Assembly (NCBI RefSeq): GCF_004339665.1
Contig: NZ_SMMU01000021.1
Location: 1-64,000 of the forward strand
DNA length: 64,000 bases
Direction: 5' to 3'
Source: Azotobacter chroococcum
Lineage (GTDB): Bacteria; Pseudomonadota; Gammaproteobacteria; Pseudomonadales; Pseudomonadaceae
Both the position numbers and the translations under genes were made by a program. Below, piece after piece: positions 17,944-26,552 of this stretch. How positions within the stretch are numbered: the stretch's first letter is position 1; every line of letters begins with the position of its first letter. Under the pieces are notes generated by a model. The model worked only from the letters and a program-made list of their open reading frames with translations, was not told where the DNA came from and made no database searches.

Positions 17944-19782
17944 ATGCCTGACTATCGCTCGAAAACCTCCACCTTCGGCCGCAACATGGCCGGCGCCCGC
18001 GCGCTGTGGCGCGCCACCGGGATGAAGGACGAGGACTTCAAGAAGCCGATCATCGCCGTCGCCAACTCCTTCACCCAGTTCGTGCCCGGCCATGTGCACC
18101 TGAAGGACCTGGGCCAGCTGGTCTGCCGCGAGATCGAGAAGGCCGGCGGCGTGGCCAAGGAATTCGACACCATCGCCGTCGACGACGGCATCGCCATGGG
18201 CCACGACGGCATGCTCTATTCGCTGCCGAGCCGCGAGATCATCGCCGACTCCGTGGAGTACATGGTCAACGCCCACTGCGCCGACGCCCTGGTGTGCATC
18301 TCCAACTGCGACAAGATCACCCCCGGCATGCTGATGGCCGCCCTGCGCCTGAACATCCCGGTGGTGTTCGTCTCCGGCGGGCCGATGGAAGCCGGCAAGA
18401 CCAAGCTGGCCAGCCACGGCCTCGACCTGGTCGACGCCATGGTCGCCGCCGCCGACGCCAGCTGCTCCGACGAGAAGGTCGAGGAATACGAGCGCAGCGC
18501 CTGCCCGACCTGCGGCAGCTGCTCCGGCATGTTCACCGCCAACTCGATGAACTGCCTGGCCGAGGCTCTCGGTCTGGCGCTGCCGGGCAACGGCACCACC
18601 CTGGCCACCCACAGCGACCGCGAGCAGCTGTTCCTGCGCGCCGGCCGGCTGATCGTCGAGCTCTGCCAGCGCTACTACGGCGAGGGCGACGAGTCGGTGC
18701 TGCCGCGCTCGATCGCCAGCTACAAGGCGTTCGAGAACGCCATGACCCTGGACATCGCCATGGGCGGCTCGACCAACACCATCCTGCACCTCCTGGCCGC
18801 CGCCCAGGAGGCCGAGGTCGACTTCAACCTGCGCGACATCGACCACCTGTCCCGCCGCGTGCCGCAGCTGTGCAAGGTCGCGCCGAACATCCAGAAGTAC
18901 CACATGGAAGACGTGCACCGCGCCGGCGGCATCTTCGCCATCCTCGGCGAGCTGGCCCGCGGCGGCCTGCTGCACACCGACGTGCCGACCGTGCACAGCC
19001 CGAGCATGAGTGATGCCATCGCCCAGTGGGACATCACCCAGACCCGGGACGAGGCCGTGCACACCTTCTTCAAGGCCGGTCCGGCCGGCATCCCCAGCCA
19101 GACCGCGTTCAGCCAGTCGACCCGCTGGCCGAGCCTCGACACCGACCGCTTCGAAGGCTGCATCCGCAGCGTCGAGAACGCCTACTCCCAGGAAGGCGGC
19201 CTGGCCGTGCTCTACGGCAACATCGCCCTGGACGGCTGCGTGGTGAAGACCGCCGGCGTGGACGAATCCATCCTGGTGTTCGAGGGCACGGCGAAGATCT
19301 TCGAGAGCCAGGACGCCGCGGTGAAGGGCATCCTCGCCGACGAGGTGAAGCCGGGCGACGTGGTGGTGATCCGCTACGAAGGCCCGAAAGGCGGCCCGGG
19401 CATGCAGGAAATGCTCTACCCGACCTCGTATCTGAAGTCCAAGGGACTCGGCAAGCAGTGCGCCCTGCTCACCGACGGGCGCTTCTCCGGCGGCACCTCG
19501 GGCCTGTCGATCGGCCACGCCTCGCCGGAAGCGGCCGCGGGCGGCGCCATCGGCCTGGTCGAGGACGGCGACAAGATCCTCATCGACATCCCCAACCGCA
19601 GCATCAACCTGCTGGTGTCCGACGAGGAGCTGAAGGCCCGCCGTCTGCACCAGGACCACAAGGGCTGGAAGCCGGCCGCCCCGCGCGCGCGCAAGGTCAG
19701 CACCGCGCTCAAGGCCTACGCCCTGCTCGCCACCAGCGCCGACAAGGGCGCGGTGCGCAACAAGGCGCTGCTCGAGGAGTGA
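17944..19782 (+). CDS. ilvD: Dihydroxy-acid dehydratase
   Basis: This is the third enzyme of branched-chain amino acid synthesis; it dehydrates dihydroxy-isovalerate and dihydroxy-methylvalerate to the 2-oxoacids. Its 612 residues are normal for the E. coli-type enzyme. Iron-sulfur ligands are visible in [10 protein letters not shown] and [18 protein letters not shown], with a Mg-binding DDGIAMGH and C-terminal [16 protein letters not shown]. The ATG gives the canonical [29 protein letters not shown] -10-like sequence lies at 17901-17906. It is the first core gene right of the accessory island. Confidence 0.98.
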   Translation: MPDYRSKTSTFGRNMAGARALWRATGMKDEDFKKPIIAVANSFTQFVPGHVHLKDLGQLVCREIEKAGGVAKEFDTIAVDDGIAMGHDGMLYSLPSREIIADSVEYMVNAHCADALVCISNCDKITPGMLMAALRLNIPVVFVSGGPMEAGKTKLASHGLDLVDAMVAAADASCSDEKVEEYERSACPTCGSCSGMFTANSMNCLAEALGLALPGNGTTLATHSDREQLFLRAGRLIVELCQRYYGEGDESVLPRSIASYKAFENAMTLDIAMGGSTNTILHLLAAAQEAEVDFNLRDIDHLSRRVPQLCKVAPNIQKYHMEDVHRAGGIFAILGELARGGLLHTDVPTVHSPSMSDAIAQWDITQTRDEAVHTFFKAGPAGIPSQTAFSQSTRWPSLDTDRFEGCIRSVENAYSQEGGLAVLYGNIALDGCVVKTAGVDESILVFEGTAKIFESQDAAVKGILADEVKPGDVVVIRYEGPKGGPGMQEMLYPTSYLKSKGLGKQCALLTDGRFSGGTSGLSIGHASPEAAAGGAIGLVEDGDKILIDIPNRSINLLVSDEELKARRLHQDHKGWKPAAPRARKVSTALKAYALLATSADKGAVRNKALLEE

Positions 19783-19795
19783 ACGGGACAAGGCC

Positions 19796-19921
19796 GTAGG
19801 CTGGGCAAGGGCGCAGCCTTGCCCAGCGATGCGGGGTCTCGGCGACCGTAGGTTGGACCGAGCCCCGCGAAGCCCAACCTACCGGAAATTGCCGGGTGGA
19901 AAATCGTGCAGTGTTTTCCAT
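19796..19921. repeat. Cluster of three palindromic REP-like repeats after ilvD
   Basis: Three palindromes follow in series: CTGGGCAAGG/CCTTGCCCAG (19801-19826); GTAGGTTGG/CCAACCTAC (19848-19882); and GGTGGAAAA with TTTTCCATC (19895-19921), one mismatch from the copies at 13.5 and 32.1 kb. They separate ilvD from the accessory glycosyltransferase gene and could act as transcription or mRNA-end structures. Confidence 0.8.
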
Positions 19922-19949
19922 CACAGCGCCCCCACGGCCTGCTGCGCCC

Positions 19950-21155
19950 CTAATTCGGAAACAGCAACTCCAGATAATGCCTGGCGCTGTTTTCCAGACT
20001 GAATTCGCCACCCCGGGCGCGCAAAGTATCCCTGGGCAGCGGCGCATCGAGGGTGCGCAGCATGGCCGCGGACAGCGCCTCGCTGTCGTTCGGGGGCACC
20101 AGCTCGCCCCAGCGACCGCCCTGCAGGATCTCCAGCGGACCGCTGGGACAGTCCGTGCTCACGATCGGACAGCCGCACGCCATGGCTTCGATCAGAACAT
20201 TGGGCAGTCCTTCGTACTCCGATGACAAGACGAACAAGGCGGCGCGTGCAAAGGCCGCATAGGGGTTGGCCACGAAGCCAGGCATCGCCAGGTCGTTGCC
20301 GATTCCCAACGAGCCGCCTAAGGCTTCGAGCTCCGACCGCTTGGGACCCTCACCGAAAATCAACAACCGCGCTGGCCTCTGTTGCCGCAACCGGGCAAAA
20401 GCGCGCAACAAGAGCGGAAAGTTCTTCTGTGGAACCAGCCGCCCTGCCGCGACGATCACGGGCGCGCCACCCTCTTCCAGCCAGGGATGTGGCGCCGCTT
20501 CGGCAGCGAGCGCGGCAAGCTCGGGCGTGACGACCGGGTTGTAGACGGTGGTGATGCTATCCCGCGGCAATCCCGTGACGGCGGCCAGATCATCGGCAAC
20601 CCCGTCGGAAACCGCAGCGATCTCATCGGCCCACGAATAGGTGCGGGCGACCAGTGGCGCGATATGGCGCCAGCGCCATTTGCGGTTCATCGAGATGGAT
20701 TGGGATAGTTGGGTACGCTCGCTGACCACGACACGGGTTTCCACGCCGCTCAACCGACGTGCCCAAAGTGCCAGCAGATTGGTGGGGGTTTTGGCGGCGA
20801 CCAGTGCCGCTGGACGTACCCTGTCCAGATAGTGCGCCAGATCGGCCAGATAGGGCTGGACAGGCGCCGGCCGCCATGCCAGCAGCGCCGGGCGGGCCAT
20901 CGCGGTTATTCCGCCAGGGTCCAGGCGGGCGAGTTGCAGCCGTGCGGACAAACCGCTCTGCCGGCGCAGGGCCACGATCTGCACGCCCGCCGGTACTTCG
21001 GACAGATAGGGGCCCTCGGCGCAGCACAGCACCAGGTCCACCGGATGGCCAGCTGCACGAAAGGCTTCGGCCAAGTGAAGCATCGAGCGCCCGACGCCAC
21101 CGGCAGCGAGAGAGGGCAGGAGCAGGGTAATCCTGGGTAGCGGAGGTTCCGTCAT
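19950..21155 (-). CDS. Glycosyltransferase family 4 protein
   Basis: This 401-residue GT-B-fold retaining glycosyltransferase has an N-terminal LLPSLAAGGVGRSMLHLAEAFRAAGH acceptor-side loop. The C-terminal donor domain shows AAGRLVPQKNF, LLIFGEGP and the EX7E motif in SSEYEGLPNVLIEAMACG. It transfers an activated sugar onto a surface glycan, but donor and acceptor cannot be read from the sequence. It stands alone, without the other genes of a polysaccharide cluster. The start has AAGGGA 7 nt upstream. Confidence 0.9.
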   Translation of the reverse strand: MTEPPLPRITLLLPSLAAGGVGRSMLHLAEAFRAAGHPVDLVLCCAEGPYLSEVPAGVQIVALRRQSGLSARLQLARLDPGGITAMARPALLAWRPAPVQPYLADLAHYLDRVRPAALVAAKTPTNLLALWARRLSGVETRVVVSERTQLSQSISMNRKWRWRHIAPLVARTYSWADEIAAVSDGVADDLAAVTGLPRDSITTVYNPVVTPELAALAAEAAPHPWLEEGGAPVIVAAGRLVPQKNFPLLLRAFARLRQQRPARLLIFGEGPKRSELEALGGSLGIGNDLAMPGFVANPYAAFARAALFVLSSEYEGLPNVLIEAMACGCPIVSTDCPSGPLEILQGGRWGELVPPNDSEALSAAMLRTLDAPLPRDTLRARGGEFSLENSARHYLELLFPN

Positions 21156-21480
21156 TGAAAATCCCTTTCATGAGCTCTGCGGAATTGGGACAGCGCCTGC
21201 CGAACGTCCATACGTCGCCGCAGGCAGTTGCGAAGACTGGCCAGACTCCGGGAAATGCCACAGGAGGCGTGCTCCCTTGCCGTCCCGGCTCTGCCCACCG
21301 ACGGGCAGAACGACCAGCACCGTGGCAAGCTGATCTTGCCCAACCCCAGTGGCCCCCCGTCAAGCGATACACTGCAACGAGGTGATCCACGGCAAGGCGA
21401 CCGACCGCCGATGTCGATGAGGAGCACTCAGGTGCCGGCAGATGGCACTTATCGAACGCATCCCGGACAAGGAAGAGCCG
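21156..21480. other. Intergenic gap between divergent genes
   Basis: This region separates the glycosyltransferase (minus strand) from the DUF2306 gene (plus strand). I see no gene. Promoters for both should lie here, but no strong hexamer pair is evident. Confidence 0.5.
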
Positions 21481-21870
21481 ATGACCTATCTACAGCTTGC
21501 CTATGCCCACCTCGCCACGGTGGCTCCCGCCTTCGGCATTGGTACCTATCTGATGGTTCGCCGGAAAGGCACTGCGCACCATAGGAGGCTGGGCCGTACC
21601 TATCTCGTGTTGATGCTGGCCACGGCGCTCATCACCCTGGCGATGGGCGCCGAGATCGGGCCGCGTTTTTTCGGGCATTTCGGCTATATCCATGCCTTCA
21701 GCCTGCTCACGCTGGTCAGCGTGCCGATCGCCTATTTCGCTGCGCGCAGCGGCCAGGTAGCCCTGCATCGCAACACCATGATCGGTCTGTATGTCGGCGG
21801 ACTGCTCATCGCCGGCAGCTTCGCGTTCATGCCGGGAAGGTTGCTGCATGGTTGGTTGCTCGGCAGCTAG
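21481..21870 (+). CDS. DUF2306-like four-helix membrane protein
   Basis: This 129-residue protein has four hydrophobic segments (about residues 10-25, 40-58, 66-84, 98-118) and conserved histidines (H9, H33-H34, H62, H97), consistent with DUF2306-type small membrane proteins, which may bind haem; that is inference. I preferred the ATG at 21481 because AAGGAAG lies 8 nt upstream; a start at 21442 would add 13 polar residues. Confidence 0.7.
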   Translation: MTYLQLAYAHLATVAPAFGIGTYLMVRRKGTAHHRRLGRTYLVLMLATALITLAMGAEIGPRFFGHFGYIHAFSLLTLVSVPIAYFAARSGQVALHRNTMIGLYVGGLLIAGSFAFMPGRLLHGWLLGS

Positions 21871-21908
21871 AGCATTTTCATGAAATACCGGATCACTGCT
21901 GCAACTGT

Positions 21909-21996
21909 GTAGGTCGGGTTAGCCCGTAGGGCGTAACCCGACGCGACAGGCAATGCCGGGCAGGCTGTCGGGTTACGCTACGCTAACCCGACCTAC
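21909..21996. repeat. Long palindromic repeat GTAGGTCGGGTTAGC
   Basis: GTAGGTCGGGTTAGC (21909-21923) is exactly inverted at 21982-21996 (GCTAACCCGACCTAC), with further inner GTAACCC/GGGTTAC symmetry. This is the widespread intergenic GTAGG-type palindrome of pseudomonads and related bacteria, and differs from the GGTGGAAAA class seen elsewhere in the window. Confidence 0.85.
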
Positions 21997-22138
21997 GGAG
22001 CTGCCGCTGGCGGTCGGGCTGCTGCATATCGAGGGTGACGAGGTGTGCGCCGAGTTGGTCGACTTGTCGTAGGGCGGCCGTCGCCGGGAAAGAAGAGGCG
22101 TAAACCTGGCGGTCCTATTTCCGGCCCGCGGAAACGAC

Positions 22139-22170
22139 ACCGCCGGGCAGACGGCGTGTCTGCCCGGCGG
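22139..22170 (-). terminator. GC-rich hairpin downstream of the DUF3566-like gene
   Basis: CCGCCGGGCAGAC faces GTCTGCCCGGCGG across a 5-nt loop. Read on the minus strand it follows the gene ending at 22236 and is trailed by a weak T-containing stretch (TGTCGTTTCC). A terminator or mRNA-end stabiliser is likely. Confidence 0.5.
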
Positions 22171-22235
22171 CGCTCGTCAGGCCAGGAAAGCCCCGCGCTC
22201 GCGGGCGCCTTCCGGACCGGGAAAGAAAGAACGGA

Positions 22236-22514
22236 TTACTTGCCTTCATCCTTGGCGTCGAACTCCAGACCGCCGATGTACTTGACCGCGAAGTTATACA
22301 GGCTGCAGCCGATCAGCACGGCGAGATAGCCCATGACCAGGTAGAACAGCGGTACGAGCAGGATGGTGATGAACGGCGGGCGACCTGCCGCGGGCACGAA
22401 CAGCGACATGAACAGCAGGAAGGGCACGAAGACGAAGAAAGACGTGGCCGCCGTCAGAATGCCGCAAACCTTGCCATTTTGATGGGGGGACAGCCGGGTG
22501 ATCTGTTGTTTCAT
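22236..22514 (-). CDS. Small two-helix membrane protein (DUF3566-like)
   Basis: This 92-residue protein has two long hydrophobic segments (ILTAATSFFVFVPFLLFMSLF and FITILLVPLFYLVMGYLAVLIGC) and the tail NFAVKYIGGLEF, which I associate with DUF3566-type proteins of unknown function. A perfect Anr/Fnr-type site lies 93 nt upstream of the start codon, so low-oxygen control is likely. Confidence 0.7.
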   Translation of the reverse strand: MKQQITRLSPHQNGKVCGILTAATSFFVFVPFLLFMSLFVPAAGRPPFITILLVPLFYLVMGYLAVLIGCSLYNFAVKYIGGLEFDAKDEGK

Positions 22515-22553
22515 ATGCTGCTACTTCCGCCGAGATTGATTGATCTGCTTGGC

Positions 22554-22559
22554 ATAATG
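22554..22559 (-). promoter_or_regulatory. Possible -10 element of the Anr-linked promoter
   Basis: On the minus strand the hexamer CATTAT lies about 40 nt before the DUF3566-like start. It would place the Anr/Fnr box centre near -66, compatible with a class I activator position. No good -35 accompanies it, as expected for an activated promoter. Confidence 0.35.
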
Positions 22560-22606
22560 CTACCGCTGCAGGGGGGTGGGGAGCGAGCACGGAGCCCCCG
22601 TCGAAC

Positions 22607-22620
22607 TTGATATGGATCAA
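22607..22620 (-). promoter_or_regulatory. Anr/Fnr box
   Basis: TTGATATGGATCAA is a perfect TTGAT-N4-ATCAA palindrome, the consensus for the oxygen-sensing regulators Anr and Dnr of pseudomonads. It stands in the gap between the sensor kinase stop (22742) and the divergently oriented end of the region. Because both adjacent genes run on the minus strand, it can only serve the DUF3566-like gene. Confidence 0.7.
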
Positions 22621-22741
22621 CGGGTTACTTCGGAAGTTCGACGCCCGTAGCGAACTGCGACACTCGACCGCACGAGCAGGCGCCCGGCACGCCGGCCCCG
22701 CCCCGGGATTGCCCGGGACGGGCGAAGGAGCCGGCGGGCGA

Positions 22742-25237
22742 TCATGCGTCCGCCTCATCCTGCACGAGCGGCAGCTCGATCCAGAAGCGACTGCCGATGC
22801 CCGGCTCGCTGCTCATGCCCATGCTGCCGCCCATCATGCCGGCGAACTGCCGGCACAGCGACAGGCCGAGGCCGCAGCCCTGAATCGCCGAGTTCTCCCG
22901 CCCCAGGCGCTGGAAGGGCTCGAACAGCTGTGCCTGGCTCGACTTGTCGATGCCGGGGCCGCCATCCTCGACGATCAGACGCGCATGATCCGCCGTCACC
23001 TGACAGGTCATGGCGATCCATCCGGCGGGCCTGTTGTACTTGATCGCATTGGACAGCAGGTTGAGCAGCACCTGGCGCAGGCGGCGCGGATCTGCGCGGA
23101 CCCGGAGATCCGCGCCGGGCAGGTCCAGGGCGAGCCTCAGTCCCTGGGTTTCCACCTCCAGGCGGACCAGCTTGGCGCACTCGCCCATCAGCCTCGCCAC
23201 CTCGACGCTCTGCAGCTCCAGGCTGGGTTTTTCCGCCTGGATGTTGGCCCAGTCGAGCACGTCGTCGACCAGCTGGTTGAGGTGCCTGCTGGCCACCAGG
23301 ATCTGGTCGAGGTATTCCACTTCCTGCGCCTCGCCCCAGGCGTCGTGCTCCAGGCGCAGCAGCTGGGCGAAGCCGTAGATGGCGTTGAGCGGCGTGCGCA
23401 GCTCATGGCTGATGCTGGAGATGAAGCGCGACTTGACCTGACTGGCGGCCTGGGCCTCGCCGATGGCCAGGCGCAGGTCGGCTTCGGTGCGCTTGAGCGC
23501 ATCGATGTCCACATGGGTGCCGGCGAGCAGCACGGCCTGCCCCGTGGCCGGGTCGCGCCCGACCACCCGGCCGCGGCAGAGCAGCCAGTGGTAGCCGCCG
23601 CGGCTGTCGCGGAAGCGGAACTCCACCTCGCACAGCCCCTGGTCGCCGTCGATGGGCCGGAAGCCCGTCTCGACCCGCGGCGCATCGTCGGGATGGACGT
23701 GCGCCATGAAGGCCTCATGGCCGAGCGGGCCGGCCGGCAGGCCGAAACGCTCGCAGAAGCGCCCGCGCAGGCTGATCTGCCGGGTGCGCCGGTCAAGCTC
23801 CCAGAGGCTTTCCGTGGCGCTGTCGAGTACCAGCTCGAGGTGCTCCTGGGTCCGCTGGCGCTGCCGCTCGCTCTGCTCGAGCTGCTCGCCCATCTGCTCG
23901 GCGTGGCCGGCCATGGCATCCAGCTCAGCGATCCGCGAGGTGACGCGGGCCGGGCGCCAGTTGCCCCGGCCGACCTCCTCCATCATCCGCGAGATGCCGT
24001 CGATGGGTCGCAGCAGGCGCTCGCTGAGATGGCGGGCACGCAGCCACATGCCGGCGAAGAAGGCCAGGTAGAACACCACCAGGCCGGCGATCATCAGATA
24101 GCCGACGCGCTCGTAGTGCCCGGCGAGGGTGTTGGTTTCGGCGAACACCGTGGCCTCGTCGACCACGGTCAGCAGGTGCCAGCCGGTCTGCGGGATGCGG
24201 GTCCAGGCCACCAGCTTCGGCCGGCCCCGCAACTCCACTGTCAGCATGCCTTCGGGCTGCCCGGCGACGGCGGCGGCCAGCCGGGCGGTGTCGGGGCGCT
24301 GGCTCAGGTTGAAGTCCTCGGGCTTGAAGCGCTCGCGGTGCACGGCTCCGTCGTAGGCGTGCGAGGTCAGCTCGCCGAGACCGAAGTCGGCCTCGCCCGG
24401 CGCCGGCAGGGCCATGATGTCCAGGTCGTCGCTGACCAGCACGGCATAGCCGTTCCACGGCACCGCCAGACGGCCGATCTGCTTCAGCAGGGTGCTGACG
24501 GTGATGTCCAGCCCGACCACGCCCTCGAGGAAGTCGCTCCGGTAGACCGGCGCGATGGCCGACATCAGCCAGCCGTGGCCGGCCGGGTCGAGGTAGACAT
24601 CGGTCCAGACCATGCCGCGCCCCGGGTTGTGCCGGGCGTCGGCCAGGTAGTAGAAGTTGTAGTGGGGGATGAGCATGTCATGGGGATACTGCTCGGGGGT
24701 GAGAAACCACGGATAGATGTGGTTGTAGTTGTCCCAGCTGTTGAAGTAGAGGCTGGCCACCAGCGGGTTGCGCTGCTGCAGCTCCTTCATCAGCGGATCG
24801 AGGCTGCCCATCCGCGCGACCCTGTCCAGGTCCTGGCGCTCCAGCGGGGTGGAGTTGGCGTAGAAGACCGCACTGCCGCCCCGGTCCTCGGGGCTGTAGC
24901 GCACCCCGTCCGGGGTGGTCGCCAACGCTGGCGGGGAGAGCGGCGTCGCCGGCTTCTCCAGCAGGGCGCGAGCGGTCAGGTTGCGGAACAGCTCGGTCAG
25001 CGAACCGATCTGCGCCAGTTGCTGGTCGATGCTGCGCGACTCCTGGCGGGCGGACGCCTGCAGGTCGAACAGGGCGACTTCCCGCAGATGATCGATCTGC
25101 GCGTCGCGAATGGCGCCATTGCTGAGCAGATAAACGGCGATCAGCACCGTTTCGACCAGCAGCAGCGGTATCAATGCGCTCCGTGCAAATGCTCGCCAGA
25201 TCCATTGGCGGAGTCCGATATGGAGGGGGGAAGGCAT
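22742..25237 (-). CDS. Membrane sensor histidine kinase (dCache-HAMP-PAS-HisKA-HATPase)
   Basis: This is an 831-residue kinase. TM1 is about 20-40, then a long periplasmic dCache sensor of about 45-375 (YFNSWDNYNHIYPWF, VWTDVYLDPAGHGWLMSAIAPVY, GVVGLDI). TM2 is about 379-399, HAMP about 400-455, and PAS with PAC about 465-585. HisKA has phospho-acceptor H611 (SSISHELRTPLN), and HATPase_c is about 700-825 (NLLSNAIKYN, EDGGPGI, GCGLGLSLC). It has no receiver domain, and no response regulator gene lies nearby, so it is an orphan kinase. The dCache fold suggests a small-molecule ligand (amino acid, organic acid or amine), unspecified. Confidence 0.9.
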   Translation of the reverse strand: MPSPLHIGLRQWIWRAFARSALIPLLLVETVLIAVYLLSNGAIRDAQIDHLREVALFDLQASARQESRSIDQQLAQIGSLTELFRNLTARALLEKPATPLSPPALATTPDGVRYSPEDRGGSAVFYANSTPLERQDLDRVARMGSLDPLMKELQQRNPLVASLYFNSWDNYNHIYPWFLTPEQYPHDMLIPHYNFYYLADARHNPGRGMVWTDVYLDPAGHGWLMSAIAPVYRSDFLEGVVGLDITVSTLLKQIGRLAVPWNGYAVLVSDDLDIMALPAPGEADFGLGELTSHAYDGAVHRERFKPEDFNLSQRPDTARLAAAVAGQPEGMLTVELRGRPKLVAWTRIPQTGWHLLTVVDEATVFAETNTLAGHYERVGYLMIAGLVVFYLAFFAGMWLRARHLSERLLRPIDGISRMMEEVGRGNWRPARVTSRIAELDAMAGHAEQMGEQLEQSERQRQRTQEHLELVLDSATESLWELDRRTRQISLRGRFCERFGLPAGPLGHEAFMAHVHPDDAPRVETGFRPIDGDQGLCEVEFRFRDSRGGYHWLLCRGRVVGRDPATGQAVLLAGTHVDIDALKRTEADLRLAIGEAQAASQVKSRFISSISHELRTPLNAIYGFAQLLRLEHDAWGEAQEVEYLDQILVASRHLNQLVDDVLDWANIQAEKPSLELQSVEVARLMGECAKLVRLEVETQGLRLALDLPGADLRVRADPRRLRQVLLNLLSNAIKYNRPAGWIAMTCQVTADHARLIVEDGGPGIDKSSQAQLFEPFQRLGRENSAIQGCGLGLSLCRQFAGMMGGSMGMSSEPGIGSRFWIELPLVQDEADA

Positions 25238-25511
25238 GCGCGCAGCACCCGGAGCCTGGAGGAGATAGAGCCGAATACGATAACAGGGAACGCCGTCATG
25301 CTCTGCGCTGCGTCACAATGGCGCAGCCCCCCCTTGCGCCGCTGGCAGGCCGCCTGCCCGACGGATCATCGAAGGGCCTCCGGCCGGCAGGATACCTGCA
25401 TGACGGGGAGGATCGCAGCCGCTCGCCAGGCAGACCCGCCCGCCGCTACGCTTCGGTCTCGCTCCGCCCCCACGGCGCTCCGCTTGCCACTTGCCGGAAG
25501 CATCAACGGCC

Positions 25512-25943
25512 ATGATCACACTGCTTCGACTGACATCGCTTCTTCTCGGCGGCACCTTGATCGCCATCCCGCCGTACGCGCTCCTGCTGTTCGCACACGG
25601 CCTGGGAGAGCCCCATACGAGCCTTGCATTCTCCACGTTCCTTCCGCCGACCCTGATGATCGGCCTGGCCCTGGGTTCGGGGCCCTTGCTCGTCGGCCTG
25701 CCCGGGCTGGCGACCGGCGCCCGGAACCCGAAAGCGCGTATCGTTGCCGGCATGCTTCTGACCGTCTCGATCGCGGGCTTTCTCGCCATCGGCTTCGACG
25801 GCTATCTGACCCGGGTCCTGACGCCGGCGGCCCTGCTCGTCGAGGCGGTCCTGTTCGCGTTCTTCGTCTGGCCCGCCCGGCGCTTTTCCGCCAGCGAAGC
25901 ACGCAGCCCCGGCCCCCGGGACGAGCGGCACGGCGGTCAATGA
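25512..25943 (+). CDS. Small hydrophobic membrane protein of unknown function
   Basis: This 143-residue protein has about four hydrophobic segments (LLRLTSLLLGGTLIAIPPYALLL, LPPTLMIGLALGSGPLLVGL, IVAGMLLTVSIAGFLAIGF, VLTPAALLVEAVLFAFFVWP) and a polar C-terminal tail. I do not recognise the family. The ATG at 25512 was chosen; GGAAG upstream is rather distant, and a TTG at 25491 is the alternative. It lies between the divergent sensor kinase gene and the broken GNAT gene. Confidence 0.55.
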   Translation: MITLLRLTSLLLGGTLIAIPPYALLLFAHGLGEPHTSLAFSTFLPPTLMIGLALGSGPLLVGLPGLATGARNPKARIVAGMLLTVSIAGFLAIGFDGYLTRVLTPAALLVEAVLFAFFVWPARRFSASEARSPGPRDERHGGQ

Positions 25944-25996
25944 AGGGCGATCTCCCGCCGGCGCATGCACCGACATCGAATCAAGGAGCCCTCGCC

Positions 25997-26510
25997 ATGC
26001 CCCTCAGGATACGCCGCGAAATACCGGCGGACATCGCGCCCATCGCAGCCCTGACCGCCGCAGCCTTTCTCGATGCACCCCACAGCAGCCACACCGAGCA
26101 TTTCATCGTCGATGCACTGCGCAATGCTGGGCAACTGTCCCTCTCGCTGGTGGCCGAAAGCGGGGACGCCCTCGTCGGACACGTCGCCGTGTCGCCGTGT
26201 CGCCGGTATCGATCTCGGATGGCAGCGGCGGCTGGTATGGCCTGGGGCCCCTCTCCGTGGCGCCGGAACGCCAGGGGCAGGGATCGGCAGCCGGCTCGTG
26301 GAGCAGGCGCTGGCGACGTTGCGCAGGCGAGGCGCCGCCGGCTGCGTGGTGCTGGGCGAGCCGAAATACTATGGCCGCTTCGGCTTCCGGACGGAGCCGG
26401 CACTGCGGCTGCCAGGGGTTCCGCCGCAGTACTTCCAGGCCATTGCCTTTCGAGAGCCGATGCCGACCGGCAACGTGTCCTACCAGAAGGCGTTCGAGGC
26501 CCGGAGCTGA
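25997..26510 (+). pseudogene. GNAT-family N-acetyltransferase, broken by two frameshifts
   Basis: Joining three frames recovers a YhbS-like acetyltransferase of about 168 residues. Frame 1 from the ATG at 25997 (AAGGAG 8 nt upstream) gives LRIRREIPADIAPIAALTAA and reads to GHVAVSP near 26196. Frame 2 gives VSISDGSGGWYGLGPLSVAPERQGQG to about 26282. Frame 3 gives IGSRLVEQALATLRRRGAAG and ends KAFEARS at 26510. The first break is an exact 8-bp tandem duplication, GTGTCGCC at 26189-26196 and 26197-26204; removing one copy restores the frame. The second is a missing G near 26282, within the acetyl-CoA loop Q-G-Q-G-I-G. The gene is probably dead unless the sequence contains errors. Confidence 0.85.
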
Positions 26511-26552
26511 CGATGCATCGCGGGGCTGGGGATGCCGATTCGTCGTCCTCCC

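Larger units (their letters stand above)
21871..22235. other. Intergenic gap with repeats and hairpins
   Basis: It contains a large palindromic repeat (21909-21996), a strong GC hairpin (22139-22170) and a short open stretch ending in TAG at 22072 that could be a gene remnant. No complete gene is seen. Confidence 0.6.

Noticed and set aside
21998-22072. Possible gene remnant ending ...EGDEVCAELVDLS-stop
   Set aside because: The 24 codons look protein-like but are too short, start inside a palindrome and have no start codon or recognised family.
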